In this document: positions 16,639 through 25,398 of the stretch, piece by piece
Position numbering within the stretch: the stretch's first letter is position 1
How the letters are laid out: the number at the start of each line of letters is the position of its first letter
Source: Elusimicrobiota bacterium
GTDB lineage: Bacteria > CAYTYR01 > UBA6262
Reading direction: 5' to 3'
NCBI GenBank assembly: GCA_003153935.1
Contig: PMCA01000005.1
Location: 1-60,924, forward strand
DNA: 60,924 nucleotides
Notes under the pieces: generated by a model
Databases searched by the model: none
The model's input: only the letters and a program-made list of their open reading frames with translations
What the model was told of the DNA's origin: nothing
Position numbers and translations under genes: made by a program

Positions 16639-17982
16639 TTGGAATATATAGGCAACACGGAAGCCGATAATAAGCAAATGCTGACGGAGATAGGTGTCTC
16701 TTCCGCCTCCGAACTGTGGAGCGATATACCCCAGGACAAGATCGTCACCCAGCCGTTGGGTTTGCCCGCGGGACTGAGCGAGTTGGAATTAAGAAAACAT
16801 TTACGGAACCTGTCCGACCGGAACGTCAACGTGGAAGATTACGCCTGTTTTTTAGGGGCGGGCGCTTATGACCATTATATACCCAGCACGGTACCGGTAA
16901 TTACCAAACGGCCGGAATTTTATACGGCCTATACTCCGTACCAGCCGGAAATAAGCCAGGGTACCTTGCAGTCCATATTTGAGTACCAGAGTTTGATCTG
17001 CAACCTGACGGGCCTGGATGTGGCCAATGCCAGTCTTTACGACGGGGCCACCGCTCTCTATGAGGCGGCCCATCTAGCCTGTGACCATACGCAGCGCCGT
17101 AAGATAATTGTATCCAGGGCTCTGCATCCCGAATACCGGCAGGTATTAAAAACATATTTTTCTGACGCCGGCATAGATATCGAGGAGATTGGCTGCGCGC
17201 AGGGGACGACAGACCTTGGGGAGTTGCGGCAAAAGATCAATGACCAGGTGGCAGCGGTGTTGGTCCAGCAACCCAATTTCTTCGGCTGCCTGGAAGAAGT
17301 AGAAGAACTCGCGACCCTGGTCCATGAACATAAAGCGCTTTTTATCGTCGACGTTTATCCGGTCAGCCTGGGACTGTTAAAGAGGCCGGGGAATTACGCG
17401 GCGGACATAGTGGTGGGCGAAGGCCAGAGCCTGGGCCTGCCGGTTTCTTTTGGCGGTCCCTACCTGGGGATCTTTTCCTGCCGTAAAGAATTGATGCGCA
17501 AAATGCCCGGCCGCGTGGTCGGTGAAACCGTGGATAATCAGGGCCGGCGCGCCTACGTGCTCACCTTGCAAACCAGGGAGCAGCATATCCGGCGGGAAAA
17601 AGCTTCTTCCAATATCTGCTCTAATGAGGCCTTATGCGCCCTGGCAGCCTGCGTGCATTTATCTTCCCTCGGCGCCAGGGGATTAAAAGCGGCCGCTACC
17701 GCTAGCGTCATCGGGGCCCATCGTTTAGCTGACGGACTTAAGGACCTGCCCGGATGGCGATTAAATTTCACGGCCCCGTTCTTTAATGAATTTGTCGCTA
17801 CGGCGCCGGTAGAAGCCGATGATTTGAACAAGCAGCTGCTGAAACATAAGATCATCGGCGGTTTGAACCTCGGCCGGTTATATCCGGAATTGCCGCAGTC
17901 GGTTTTGTTCTGTGTCACCGAGAAACGCGGTCCGGAAGAAATTGAAAATTTATTAAACATACTCAGGGAGATAAAACAGTAA
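16639..17982 (+). CDS. gcvPA: Glycine dehydrogenase (decarboxylating) subunit 1
   Basis: This is the N-terminal half of the split P protein, which decarboxylates glycine together with GcvPB. The 447-aa sequence shows the family segments FLGAGAYDHYIP, TAYTPYQPEISQGTLQ and the ASLYDGATA loop. It is homologous to the PLP fold but does not carry the PLP lysine. TTG 16639 follows gcvH by 2 bp, and gcvPB follows after 1 bp. Confidence 0.95.
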   Translation: MEYIGNTEADNKQMLTEIGVSSASELWSDIPQDKIVTQPLGLPAGLSELELRKHLRNLSDRNVNVEDYACFLGAGAYDHYIPSTVPVITKRPEFYTAYTPYQPEISQGTLQSIFEYQSLICNLTGLDVANASLYDGATALYEAAHLACDHTQRRKIIVSRALHPEYRQVLKTYFSDAGIDIEEIGCAQGTTDLGELRQKINDQVAAVLVQQPNFFGCLEEVEELATLVHEHKALFIVDVYPVSLGLLKRPGNYAADIVVGEGQSLGLPVSFGGPYLGIFSCRKELMRKMPGRVVGETVDNQGRRAYVLTLQTREQHIRREKASSNICSNEALCALAACVHLSSLGARGLKAAATASVIGAHRLADGLKDLPGWRLNFTAPFFNEFVATAPVEADDLNKQLLKHKIIGGLNLGRLYPELPQSVLFCVTEKRGPEEIENLLNILREIKQ

Positions 17983-17983
17983 A

Positions 17984-19420
17984 TTGGAAAAATCAATATT
18001 TGCCTATCAGTCCGAACCAACTGAATATATAAAAAGCGGGGACAGCGGCGCGATCGAGGCGCTTATCCCGGAACGATTTTTGCAGCGGCAGGAACCGGAT
18101 CTGCCGCAGGCCACGGAGCAGGACGTGATCAGGCATTTTAGCCGGTTGGCGGGCTTGAATTACAGCGTGGATACGGGGTTTTATCCGTTAGGCTCCTGCA
18201 CCATGAAGTATAACCCCAAGATCAATGAAGCGGTGGCGGACCTGCCCGGATTAGCGGGAGTACATCCATATCAGGATGAAAAAAGTATTCAGGGAGTATT
18301 GGAACTGGCCTATGGTTTGGAACAATTTCTGCTGGCGGTTAGCGGATTCCAGGGCCTGACCCTACAGCCGGCGGCCGGAGCGCATGGCGAGATCACCGGC
18401 ATATTATTAATCAAGGCCTATCACCGGCTGGCGTCAAAAAAAGAAAAGCGGCGAATCATCCTAGTACCCGATACCGCTCATGGTACCAACCCGGCGACGG
18501 CGGCTCTGGCGGGCTACGAAGTCAGGCAGGTAAAAAGCGACGAGGCGGGTGATATCGACCTGGCCGACCTTAAACAGAATCTTTCCCCTGAGGTGGCGGC
18601 CTTGATGCTGACCAATCCCAATACCCTGGGACTGTTTGAAAAGAATATACTGCAGGTCAGCAAGATGGTACATGAGGCCGGCGCCCTGCTATACGGCGAC
18701 GGGGCTAATTTCAACGCTCTACTGGGATTGGTCAAACCGGCCGACCTGGGCTTTGACGTAATGCATTTTAACCTGCACAAAACTTTTTCCACTCCGCACG
18801 GCGGCGGCGGCCCCGGTGCGGGCGCGGTCGGCGTAGTTGAGAAATTGATCCCGTTTTTACCCGTTCCGTTGGTTAAAAAGAAAGGGGAGAAATTTTATTT
18901 TGACTATAAGGTCAAACACTCGATCGGTAAAGTGAGATCTTTTTACGGCAATTTCCTCATCGCGGTAAGGGCCTATGCTTATTTCCTGGCCTTAGGCGAA
19001 GAGGGCATTAAAAAAGTAGGACGGCAATCGATCCTGAACGCCAACTACCTGTTGCGAAAACTTAAAGATGTTTACGAGTGGCCATACCGGCGCAGCTGCA
19101 TGCATGAATTCGTGATCACCCCGAAAACCGGCTGGCAGGTCAATACCCTGGATATCGCCAAGCGGATCATTGATTACGGGTATCATCCACCTACTATTTA
19201 TTTCCCGCTGATCGTTCATGAGGCGATGATGATCGAGCCGACAGAAACCGAAACCAAGAACACGCTGGATGAATTTAGCGCGGCGCTATTAAGCATCGCG
19301 CAAGAAGCGCAAACCACCCCGGAATTATTAAAGAAAGCTCCGGTAAACAGCCCGGTGGGCCGTTTGGACGAGGCCCGCGCGGCCCGGCAGCTAATTTTAA
19401 AATATGAAAAGGCGAGGTAA
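17984..19420 (+). CDS. gcvPB: Glycine dehydrogenase (decarboxylating) subunit 2
   Basis: This is the PLP-binding half of the split P protein (478 aa). The PLP lysine is Lys266 in [18 protein letters not shown]. Other conserved stretches are [23 protein letters not shown] and [11 protein letters not shown]. The start is TTG 17984. The two-subunit form is usual in Firmicutes, archaea and many deep-branching bacteria. A DnaA-like ATPase gene follows after only 2 bp. Confidence 0.96.
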   Translation: MEKSIFAYQSEPTEYIKSGDSGAIEALIPERFLQRQEPDLPQATEQDVIRHFSRLAGLNYSVDTGFYPLGSCTMKYNPKINEAVADLPGLAGVHPYQDEKSIQGVLELAYGLEQFLLAVSGFQGLTLQPAAGAHGEITGILLIKAYHRLASKKEKRRIILVPDTAHGTNPATAALAGYEVRQVKSDEAGDIDLADLKQNLSPEVAALMLTNPNTLGLFEKNILQVSKMVHEAGALLYGDGANFNALLGLVKPADLGFDVMHFNLHKTFSTPHGGGGPGAGAVGVVEKLIPFLPVPLVKKKGEKFYFDYKVKHSIGKVRSFYGNFLIAVRAYAYFLALGEEGIKKVGRQSILNANYLLRKLKDVYEWPYRRSCMHEFVITPKTGWQVNTLDIAKRIIDYGYHPPTIYFPLIVHEAMMIEPTETETKNTLDEFSAALLSIAQEAQTTPELLKKAPVNSPVGRLDEARAARQLILKYEKAR

Positions 19421-19422
19421 AA

Positions 19423-21252
19423 ATGATCATTAAATGGGACATAGTCGAAAGTTTTTCCGCAGACTACCCCGATCGTTGGAAGATCATCCTGCAGGGGGAA
19501 AGAGAGGATGCGGTAAAACTGGCCAATGTGCTGTCCAAGCTGAATTACAGTTGCGGCCGTCCAACCAGTTTACGTGAGAAAGATTTTAACTGGTCTTTTT
19601 ATGTTTATCATCTGACGCTGGAGACCATGAGTTCGATCCAGTCCATTTTAACCGACTTTAAGGATAATCCCGATAATTTTGACTATGCTAAATATTTACC
19701 ACCGCAGGAAGAAAAAGCCGTCGCCCCGGCGGAAGCAGCCGCTGGACCGCTGCCCGAAGCTGTAACCCCGCCGCCACCGCCGGCCGCTGCGCCGCAGGTT
19801 GAGGTCAGTGAAGAACAAAAGGCGCAGATATTGCATGAGCTGGGGTTGAACTCCAGATATACTTTCGATACTTTCGTGGTCGGCAAAAACAATCACTTTG
19901 CCAAGGCCGCGGCCTTGGCCGTGGCGGAGATGCCCGGCAAAGTTTACAATCCGTTATTTATTTACGGCGACGTCGGCCTGGGAAAAACCCATTTGATGCA
20001 GGCTATCGGTCATTTTGTTCTGGGGGTTAATCCCTCAGCCAAGATCATCTATACCACCGCGGAAAGATTCATGGCCGAGGTTATCGACGGTATCCGCTAT
20101 GGCAAGATAATCGATTTCCGTAATAAGTACCGGAAGATCGACGTGCTGCTGATAGACGATATCCAGTTCCTCTCCGAAGCGGAAGCCGCCCAGGAAGAGT
20201 TCTATCACACCTTTAACGCTCTCTACGATGACCACAAACAAATAGTGATCGCCAGCGATAAGCCGCCCAAGAAAATTTCCGTGCTGGAAGAAAGATTGCG
20301 TTCCCGTTTTGAATGGGGCTTGATCACGGATATTCAGTCGCCTAACCTGGAGACCAGGGTGGCGATCCTGAAGGCAAAAGCGGACATTACCAAGATGCAG
20401 ATCGAGGACGAGGTCCTGTACTTTATTGCGGAACAGTTAAAGACCAATATCCGCGAGTTAGAGGGATTTTTGATCCGCATCGTGGCCTATGCTTCGCTGA
20501 CCAAGAGGCAGATCAATAAGAAATTGGCGGAAGAATTGATGCAGGACCTTTTACCGGAAGAGCCAAGCGGCTTGGAGATGGCCACTTTGCCTTCTTTGGA
20601 AGAAGCCCTGGTACAAGCGGCGGAGGAGAACGAGCTCATACCGGAACCTGCCCCGGTGGAAACCGCGCCCGAACCGGAATCGGACATGGGAGCGGAACCA
20701 GCCTGGGAACCGCTACCGGAATCAACTCCCGAATCAGCTCCTGAACCAGCGCCGGAAATGCCAGCGCCCAGTGAAGCGGCACCCCTCAGCGAACCGACTC
20801 CGCCCGAACCGGCAGCCAGCCCGGCGCCTGAAGCCGTCCCGGCTGCTCCCGCAGCCAGAAGCGGTGATGAAGTCCGGGCATTGAAGACCGGGTATATTTA
20901 TCCATCCGGACATGACAAGGAATTGGATATAATGCTCAAGAATTTTGCCGATACGATAAAGAAACATAAGATCAAGTTTAAACTTGACAAGACTTTTGCC
21001 AATACTTACGAACCGCAACCGACTATTGATCACAGCGGGATGATAGCTGCCTGCCGCTCCAACGCTATTGATCTGGTCATCTGGATGGGGCCGCCTCCGG
21101 CCGAAAATATTGTCGAAGGAGAATTTGTCCGCAATCTGCATACGGCTTTTGACAAGGAGAAAATTCCCCTGCAGTATATCTCATTTGAAAGCGTGCCGAA
21201 GCAATATAAATACCTGAACATGGTATTAGATTTCGCGTTTTTAAAAAAGTAA
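19423..21252 (+). CDS. DnaA/Hda-type AAA+ ATPase lacking DnaA domain IV, framed by two extra domains
   Basis: Residues 1-90 match the N-terminal domain of the 14168 protein (DFNW at 54-57). Residues 146-380 are a full DnaA domain [12 protein letters not shown], Walker A GDVGLGKT (182-189), Walker B LLIDDIQF (Asp245-246), arginine-finger box LRSRFEWGL and sensor II NIRELEG. The DnaA DNA-binding domain IV is absent. Instead, a Pro/Glu/Ala-rich linker of about 100 residues leads to a C-terminal domain (about 480-609) similar to that of the 14168 protein. It is therefore not the replication initiator. Function unknown; ATP-dependent assembly or localisation is inference. Confidence 0.85.
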   Translation: MIIKWDIVESFSADYPDRWKIILQGEREDAVKLANVLSKLNYSCGRPTSLREKDFNWSFYVYHLTLETMSSIQSILTDFKDNPDNFDYAKYLPPQEEKAVAPAEAAAGPLPEAVTPPPPPAAAPQVEVSEEQKAQILHELGLNSRYTFDTFVVGKNNHFAKAAALAVAEMPGKVYNPLFIYGDVGLGKTHLMQAIGHFVLGVNPSAKIIYTTAERFMAEVIDGIRYGKIIDFRNKYRKIDVLLIDDIQFLSEAEAAQEEFYHTFNALYDDHKQIVIASDKPPKKISVLEERLRSRFEWGLITDIQSPNLETRVAILKAKADITKMQIEDEVLYFIAEQLKTNIRELEGFLIRIVAYASLTKRQINKKLAEELMQDLLPEEPSGLEMATLPSLEEALVQAAEENELIPEPAPVETAPEPESDMGAEPAWEPLPESTPESAPEPAPEMPAPSEAAPLSEPTPPEPAASPAPEAVPAAPAARSGDEVRALKTGYIYPSGHDKELDIMLKNFADTIKKHKIKFKLDKTFANTYEPQPTIDHSGMIAACRSNAIDLVIWMGPPPAENIVEGEFVRNLHTAFDKEKIPLQYISFESVPKQYKYLNMVLDFAFLKK

Positions 21253-21265
21253 GCGAATTACACGA

Positions 21266-22027
21266 ATGACAGCTAATGGCCCTAATAAAAATATCTGGCG
21301 CTTGATCAAATCAGGACCCCTGGACGGGCCCTTGAATATGGCTATCGATGAAGCGATCCTGGAGCAACGCAAATTAAACACGGTCCCGTCTACTTTGCGT
21401 TTTTATTCCTGGCAAAGGAAATATTGCAGTTTTGGTTACAGCCAGGACCCGGAACCGGAAACACTTTCCTTTTGTCGGCAAAACCGGATCGGCCTGGTAA
21501 GAAGGCCCACAGGCGGCGGGTTAGTGCTTCATGACCAGGAAGTAACCTTCAGTTTAGTGTTCAGCCGGGAGGAATTGAGAACCCAACGGTCTCTGGTAGA
21601 GTATTACCGGGTCACTACGGAATGTTTCCGTCAGGCCCTGCTGACATTCGGGTTATCAGTACAAATGGAAGAAAATATCTTTTCCGCCCGGGGCAAGTCA
21701 TCGTTTTGTTTCAGTCAGCCCACCAAGTACGACTTATTAATCCACGGCCGCAAGATTTGCGGGTCGGCCCAGCGTCGTTACAGGAATATAATCCTGCAAC
21801 AGGGATCGCTTATCCTGGCGCTGCAGCCCCAACCCCGGTTTTGGGATAAAGCGGCGGGTTTGCAGGATTTCTTACCGCGGCCCTTAGCCTTACCGGAGTT
21901 CTACCGGGCCGTCGCCGACAGTTTCCATGACGGCTTGGGTATCGAATTCCAAGAAGGTCAATTGAACGGTAACGAAGAAAAAATGGCGGCGCGACTGGCA
22001 CAGACCAAATACGCCAATATTAACTGA
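21266..22027 (+). CDS. lipM: LipM-like octanoyltransferase (BPL/LplA/LipB fold)
   Basis: The 253-aa protein has the lipoyl-transferase signature RRPTGGG, then FCFSQPTKYDLLI and GRKICGSAQRR. The cysteine at residue 148 sits where LipM-type octanoyltransferases carry their catalytic cysteine. LplA ligases lack it and have a longer C-terminal domain. It likely moves octanoate from acyl carrier protein to GcvH, with LipA (57285) inserting sulfur. It lies 13 bp after the DnaA-like gene, in the glycine-cleavage run. Lipoate ligase is the alternative. Confidence 0.75.
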   Translation: MTANGPNKNIWRLIKSGPLDGPLNMAIDEAILEQRKLNTVPSTLRFYSWQRKYCSFGYSQDPEPETLSFCRQNRIGLVRRPTGGGLVLHDQEVTFSLVFSREELRTQRSLVEYYRVTTECFRQALLTFGLSVQMEENIFSARGKSSFCFSQPTKYDLLIHGRKICGSAQRRYRNIILQQGSLILALQPQPRFWDKAAGLQDFLPRPLALPEFYRAVADSFHDGLGIEFQEGQLNGNEEKMAARLAQTKYANIN

Positions 22028-22034
22028 GGCAAAA

Positions 22035-24038
22035 ATGGGTAAGGAAATGATCGAGAGCAGCCCGGCCCGTCTTAGATTTACACTGGGCTTTAAGTTCATC
22101 GGCGTGCTGATACTGGTACTCATACCAATGATGCTGGCCAGCGGCTTGATCATGGTAAACCAGGTAAGGCAAATAGTAACCGAGGACATTAATAAAAAAA
22201 GCAAGAGTTACGCTAATTTCCTGGCCAAGGTCAGCCGGCAAGGGGTTAAAGAACCAGATCTGATAATACTCAAACGCTATATCGGTGAAATAAGCCTGGA
22301 TAAAGACGTCCTCTATATACTGGTGGCCGATACGAAAAACCGGCCCTTGGCCCACAGTGATAAAAAAACCGAGAACCTGACCGGAGCGCTGGAAGTAACC
22401 CTGCCGATTTTTTACAAAGGGGAACGGACCGGATATATCCGGATCTGGTATTCATTTAGCCGGGTAGCTGATGAATTAACCTCCGGCGTGCAACATATCC
22501 TGTTCCTGCTGATCGGGTTGTTCGTGGTAATGATGGGCCTGATCATGTTCGTAATTTCGGAACAGATGATCTTCAACCGCATCGGGATAATTATTAAAGG
22601 GATGAAACAGGTGCAGCGGGGAGACCTGTCCACCCGGATCGAAAAACTGGGCAATGACGAACTTGGTTATCTGGCGCTGCAATTTAACCAGATGGTCAAA
22701 CGGGTGGAAGAAAACCAGCAGGAGTTAACCCTGTTGTTCGAGGTTTCCCGGGCCATGACCGCCGCTCTGGACATCAACCTGATCATTGATATGGTGGTGC
22801 AACTGACCGTGGGAGACCTGCAGGCGTCATCTTGCTGCATCTTCCTGGTCGGCGACGGGATGGGGTTTAATATTCGCGGTTCCCGCGGCCTGTCGGACAA
22901 GTTCATTAATTCCAACGGCATTAGCCTGCTGGAGGACTTGGCGCAGAAATCTTTGATGTATAACGAACCGGTGGTTTTGGATGACTTCCGTCATACCAAC
23001 CCCGGATTGCAGTCCCTGCTGAAGCAGGAAAACATAGCTATGGTTATCAATATCCCGCTGCTGATCGGCGACCGTAAACTGGGAGTGTTGAATATTAACG
23101 CGAAAGACAGCTTGACCTTCCCGCCGGAACGCATCGAGTTACTGACTGCTTTTGCCCGGCAGTTGGCGGTGGCCCTGCAAAACGCCCAGTTGTATGAGCG
23201 CACTCAGCAGTTCAGCAAGGAATTGGAAGAAAAGATAAATATCGCCACCACAGACTTGGCGCGGGCCAATGAACGGCTGAGGCTGGCCAACGAGAAGCTA
23301 CAGGACCTGAACAAGGCCAAGAGCGATTTCATCGCTATCGTCAGCCATGAATTGCGGTCCCCGCTAACCAGTATCCTGGGATTCACTGACCTGCTGCTCC
23401 AGGGGGAAACCGGCGCCTTGGATCCGACGCAAAAGGATTTTATCGATATCATCAACCAGAACACCAAACGCCTGATCGACCTGATCAATAATCTTCTGAA
23501 CCTTTCCAAGATCGAAGCCGGCCGGGTCGAACTCAAGAAGGAGCCGCTCGACCTGGAAAAAACCGTGCACGGGGTTATTCATAATTTCCGCACTTTGATC
23601 GCGGAGAAGAAACTGGTTATCAGGGTGGCTCCGTCAGCCGAGGTTTTGCCTCCGATTATAGCCGATGAAAACCAGCTGGCGAGGGTATTGACCAATCTCC
23701 TGGCCAACGCGGTCAAATACACAGCCGCGGGGGCGGAGATCATTGTCAAATTAAGCGACAAGGGTGATGTCGTGCAGGTGGATGTCCTGGATGGGGGTAA
23801 CGGCATTGAAAGCCGGGACATGACTCACATGTTCGAGCGTTTTTACAGAGCGCCTAAGGCCAAGGCGGAAAATATCGTGGGTACCGGCCTGGGACTGGCC
23901 ATCGCCAAGTCGATCGTGGAAATGCATGGCGGCCGGATTTGGGCGGAAAGCCCGATCGGCGCCGCTGATAAGGAATTTTTCAGCTGGGATAAAAGGGGCG
24001 GGTCGGGGGCTAAATTTTCCTTTACCTTGCCTAAATAG
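22035..24038 (+). CDS. Membrane histidine kinase with HAMP and GAF domains
   Basis: The 667-aa protein has a membrane segment at about residues 20-42, a short extracytoplasmic loop of about 115 residues, a second membrane segment near 155-180, HAMP, and a GAF domain (about 240-385). A coiled linker, HisKA with VSHELRSPLTS and HATPase with LLANAVKY and GTGLGLAIAKS follow. All catalytic boxes are intact. A single-domain receiver follows after about 35 bp and is its probable target. It begins 7 bp after the octanoyltransferase gene. The signal is unknown. Confidence 0.92.
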   Translation: MGKEMIESSPARLRFTLGFKFIGVLILVLIPMMLASGLIMVNQVRQIVTEDINKKSKSYANFLAKVSRQGVKEPDLIILKRYIGEISLDKDVLYILVADTKNRPLAHSDKKTENLTGALEVTLPIFYKGERTGYIRIWYSFSRVADELTSGVQHILFLLIGLFVVMMGLIMFVISEQMIFNRIGIIIKGMKQVQRGDLSTRIEKLGNDELGYLALQFNQMVKRVEENQQELTLLFEVSRAMTAALDINLIIDMVVQLTVGDLQASSCCIFLVGDGMGFNIRGSRGLSDKFINSNGISLLEDLAQKSLMYNEPVVLDDFRHTNPGLQSLLKQENIAMVINIPLLIGDRKLGVLNINAKDSLTFPPERIELLTAFARQLAVALQNAQLYERTQQFSKELEEKINIATTDLARANERLRLANEKLQDLNKAKSDFIAIVSHELRSPLTSILGFTDLLLQGETGALDPTQKDFIDIINQNTKRLIDLINNLLNLSKIEAGRVELKKEPLDLEKTVHGVIHNFRTLIAEKKLVIRVAPSAEVLPPIIADENQLARVLTNLLANAVKYTAAGAEIIVKLSDKGDVVQVDVLDGGNGIESRDMTHMFERFYRAPKAKAENIVGTGLGLAIAKSIVEMHGGRIWAESPIGAADKEFFSWDKRGGSGAKFSFTLPK

Positions 24039-24073
24039 TAGAGAGACAGAACACAAGGAATGGGGTGAACAGA

Positions 24074-24439
24074 ATGGGTAAGAAAGTTTTGATCGTAGAC
24101 GATGAACCGGGAGTAGTGAAAATGGTAAGATTTTTACTGGAAAAGAATTCTTTTGGCGTGGTCAGCGCTACCGAAGGGGAAGAGGGCGTGAAATTAGCCG
24201 CGCAGGAAAAGCCGGACCTGATCCTGATGGATATCATGATGCCTTCTATTGACGGGAACGAAGCGACCCGTCGCTTGAAAGACAACGAGATTACCAGGAA
24301 TATTCCCATTATTATGCTTTCGGCATTGGGACAGGAAGGCGACGTGGCGAAGAGTTTGGAGCTGGGAGCGATCGATTATATTGTCAAACCCTTCCATCCG
24401 CAAGAGCTGTTAGAACGGGTAAAGAAAATATTAGGTTAG
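24074..24439 (+). CDS. Single-domain response regulator (CheY-like receiver)
   Basis: This is a 121-aa receiver domain with LIVDDEPG, the phospho-acceptor aspartate in LILMDIMMP, the conserved Ser/Thr region and Lys in YIVKPF. There is no output domain. I prefer ATG 24074 (GGGGT 7 bp upstream) to the in-frame GTG 24065. It probably receives phosphate from the upstream HAMP-GAF kinase and acts by protein contact, as in a phosphorelay or motility control. Its proximity to carbon-metabolism genes does not reveal the target. Confidence 0.92.
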   Translation: MGKKVLIVDDEPGVVKMVRFLLEKNSFGVVSATEGEEGVKLAAQEKPDLILMDIMMPSIDGNEATRRLKDNEITRNIPIIMLSALGQEGDVAKSLELGAIDYIVKPFHPQELLERVKKILG

Positions 24440-24463
24440 AAAATATTGAAGCGGAGGGATAGG

Positions 24464-25273
24464 TTGGATATAGAGCAGTTAAAAACCAAAGCCAGGAAAA
24501 TACGTTACGACATAATTAAAATGATCGCCGCCGCCGGCAGCGGTCATCCGGGCGGTTCTCTGTCCTCAGCGGATCTGCTGACCGCGTTATATTTCAGCAA
24601 ACTTAAACACCGGCCGCGGGAGCCGTTCTGGGCTGACCGCGACCGTTTTGTTCTCTCCAAGGGGCATTGCGCTCCGGTGCTGTATGCTTGCCTGGCGGAA
24701 AGCGGTTATTTTCCGGTGGAGAAGTTGATCACCCTGCGCCAGCTGGGCAGCTGCTTGCAGGGTCATCCCAGTTGCCGTGGCTTGGACGGGGTGGAAGTTT
24801 CTACCGGCTCCCTGGGCATGGGTTTGTCGGTAGCGGTGGGTATGGCCCTGGGGGCCAGGCTCGATAACAAAAAAACCAGGATCTATTGCCTGATGGGGGA
24901 CGGGGAAACACAGGAGGGACAGATCTGGGAAGCCGCCATGAGCGCCGGCCATTATAAATTGGATAATTTATGCGGTATCATTGATTCCAATAAATTACAG
25001 ATCGACGGCCGGGTGCAGCAGATCATGAACATTGCCCCGGTAGCGGATAAATGGCGGGCCTTTGGCTGGAACACATTGGAGATCGACGGCCATGATTTCA
25101 AACAGATCCTCTCTTCCTATGACCAGGCCGAGAAGACGACCGGCCAGCCGACCATGATCATCGCCAATACCGTTAAAGGCAAAGGGGTTAGCTTCATGGA
25201 GGACCGGGAAGAATGGCATGGCAAGGCGCCCAGCAAAGATTTGGCGGAAAAAGCGCTGAAAGAACTATCTTAA
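24464..25273 (+). CDS. Transketolase, N-terminal (ThDP-binding) subunit
   Basis: This is the first half of a two-gene transketolase. It has GSGHPGGSLSSADLL, the RDRFVLSKGH segment and the ThDP-binding motif GDGETQEGQIWEA, about 270 aa in all. Transketolase exchanges two-carbon units among sugar phosphates in the pentose pathway. TTG 24464 is preferred because GGAGG lies 6 bp before it; a TTG 18 bp upstream is in frame. The second half follows after a 125-bp gap containing an inverted repeat. Confidence 0.93.
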   Translation: MDIEQLKTKARKIRYDIIKMIAAAGSGHPGGSLSSADLLTALYFSKLKHRPREPFWADRDRFVLSKGHCAPVLYACLAESGYFPVEKLITLRQLGSCLQGHPSCRGLDGVEVSTGSLGMGLSVAVGMALGARLDNKKTRIYCLMGDGETQEGQIWEAAMSAGHYKLDNLCGIIDSNKLQIDGRVQQIMNIAPVADKWRAFGWNTLEIDGHDFKQILSSYDQAEKTTGQPTMIIANTVKGKGVSFMEDREEWHGKAPSKDLAEKALKELS

Positions 25274-25278
25274 AAGCA

Positions 25279-25375
25279 GTTTCGGGTTACGGGTTAACGA
25301 GTTACGTGTTGTTGTGAAAGCGATTTAATAATAATTATAACCAAAACTCGAAACTCGTAACGGGTAACTCGCAAC
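25279..25375. repeat. Inverted pair of heptanucleotide repeat arrays between the transketolase genes
   Basis: The left arm (25279-25310) is made of GTTNCGG/GTTACGT-like 7-mers and the right arm (25343-25375) of AACTCGA/AACGGGT-like 7-mers on the opposite strand sense. An AT-rich loop of about 32 bp lies between them. The arms can pair imperfectly. The period of 7 matches the arrays within thiL and argS. It separates two genes whose products must form one enzyme. Confidence 0.75.
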
Positions 25376-25398
25376 TGTATTTAAATAAGGAGCATAAA

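Noticed and set aside
19423-21252. The chromosomal replication initiator dnaA and a replication origin nearby
   Set aside because: Domain IV with the DnaA-box-binding helix-turn-helix is absent, no dnaN/recF/gyr genes are adjacent, and no cluster of DnaA boxes was noticed.
21266-22027. Classic lipoate-protein ligase LplA
   Set aside because: The protein is short, lacks the LplA C-terminal domain and has a cysteine at the LipM catalytic position; lipA in the same window fits octanoyl transfer. LplA is kept only as an alternative.
25279-25375. A CRISPR array
   Set aside because: Units are 7 bp, contiguous and inverted in the second arm; there are no spacers of constant length and no cas genes.
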